Shown here piece after piece: positions 63,210-64,000 of a stretch of DNA of 64,000 bases. Position 1 is the stretch's first letter. The number at the start of each line of letters is the position of its first letter. The translations under genes were made by a program, and so were the position numbers. The DNA comes from Rotaria socialis. Lineage: Eukaryota > Rotifera > Eurotatoria > Philodinida > Philodinidae. The notes beneath the pieces are model-generated. The model had not been told where the DNA came from. It saw nothing but the letters and a program-made list of their open reading frames with translations, and did no database searches. The DNA lies in contig CAJNYU010002985.1 of the NCBI GenBank assembly GCA_905331475.1, forward strand, positions 372,001 through 436,000. The letters are read 5' to 3'.

Positions 63210-64000
63210 ATGGATATTCCAGTGTTAAAAACTGTTGTATTTTTTTTCTCATGCTTGTATTCAATATGATGTGAATAAAATTTGTTTAATTTTAGGTTTA
63301 AAGATTTTTTCCCATGAGTTGATTTATGAGACAAGGAAATAACGCAAGGGTGAAAAGCAGCTCCTGGTTCCTTGGATTCTACTGGATTCCTATGGATCTT
63401 GGTGGATATTTGAAGATCAGTATCTGCTCCTTATCGCTGTCGCTTTCTTTTTTTTAGTCGAAAATAATGACTTATCCCGTTAGACAAATTTGCTTTTTAA
63501 AGTTTTCTATTGTAGCTTGTTCGCATTATATTCGTCTTCGCAACATAAAGTTAGAGTGATGAATTTATTATCTGATACAGAGACTGATAAAATAATTGAA
63601 AATTGTATGGCAAAACGAAGTTGATCGCTATTTTTCTTGATGATTCTGAACTAAAAAGACGGTTCTTCGTGTGGAAGGAGCTACTAGAACAGTCTGAATC
63701 TTACTCTAACTGTAATCACTCAACAACAATCATGCAGATGTGGAATTGATCCATTTAATGATATATGAGGAGAGTGTTCAAATTCCATCCGGGGATGTAA
63801 TACTCCCGTTCTAGTGTAGTCCATACATGATGTTTGGGAGTATGGCGCCATTTATTCTCATGGTACCTATTACCTTTATCTTTCTGTCCTTTATATTTCT
63901 CTTTATCTCTTATTCTTCTTCGTTCTCTCAAATGGTTGAGTATTTAAATGTGTGCTTTATATGTAATCAGGGCGATTTTGTGATTTGAAGAGTTAAATAA
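63210..64000. other. 3' flank without recognised gene
   Basis: No open frame of weight. An inverted pair, ATACTCCC near 63801 and GGGAGTAT near 63836, flanks about 25 bases. The base composition is somewhat less AT-rich after 63340. It could be part of a repeat or an exon continuing outside the window, but this cannot be decided here. Confidence 0.35.

Noticed and set aside
63760-63800. tRNA-like T-arm (GTTCAAATTCC) near 63768
   Set aside because: The stem bases do not pair and no acceptor or anticodon arm can be placed.

Overview
The window looks like nuclear DNA of a small invertebrate, most probably a bdelloid rotifer. It is AT-rich and gene-dense, with about 22 recognisable genes in 64 kb. 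Most introns are only 50-70 bases with plain GT-AG borders. Most proteins are clear metazoan orthologues, yet an intronless bifunctional glutathionylspermidine synthetase/amidase of bacterial or protist type sits among them, as expected for bdelloids, which are known for foreign genes. Exon joins were worked out by eye; for the genes where exon lengths were summed they total a multiple of three.

Layout. 1-727: 3' end of a divergent homeobox gene (+). 882-4666: IQCE-like ciliary protein (-). 5003-9087: alanine aminotransferase (+) with two alternative first exons and a MITE-like insert in a long intron. 9088-12374: mostly non-coding, with two foldback elements. 12375-14237: glutathionylspermidine synthetase/amidase (+). 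14402-15254: RYBP/YAF2 (-). 17024-18557: protein with a possible ADP-ribosyltransferase-like C-terminus (+). 19539-19751: small secreted peptide (+). 19861-22230: strongly diverged tandem array with a period near 94 bp. 22896-25569: CFAP52 (+). 25677-26410: four-helix membrane protein (-). 27474-29815: PCYT2 (-). 30134-36050: TDRD12 (+), then 36170-38176: PSMD6/Rpn7 (+). 38177-43440: gene-poor. 43441-44196: EF-hand protein (+). 47506-48692: secreted Cys-rich protein (-). 49635-52495: LRR plus death-domain protein, LRRD1-like (+). 52605-53119: CFAP276 (+). 53190-54336: EPSTI1-like protein with a C-terminal CUE domain (-). 54510-56458: DAW1 (-). 56829-59073: fatty acyl-CoA reductase (-). 59614-60648 and 60987-62057: two tandem RRM/zinc-knuckle SR-type splicing factors (-). 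62466-63209: protein of an unnamed family (+).

Themes. Four genes (IQCE, CFAP52, CFAP276, DAW1) build or serve motile cilia, and each has an RFX/X-box-like inverted repeat within about 130 bases of its start codon, which suggests a shared ciliary regulon. The strongest items for follow-up are these X-boxes, the dual-N-terminus alanine aminotransferase (one gene for mitochondrial and cytosolic forms), the roughly 94-bp degenerate array, the MITE-like elements, the EPSTI1-CUE architecture, and a membrane-protein gene whose apparent first intron has no AG acceptor. I see no CRISPR array, rRNA or convincing tRNA, and no intact retroelement.
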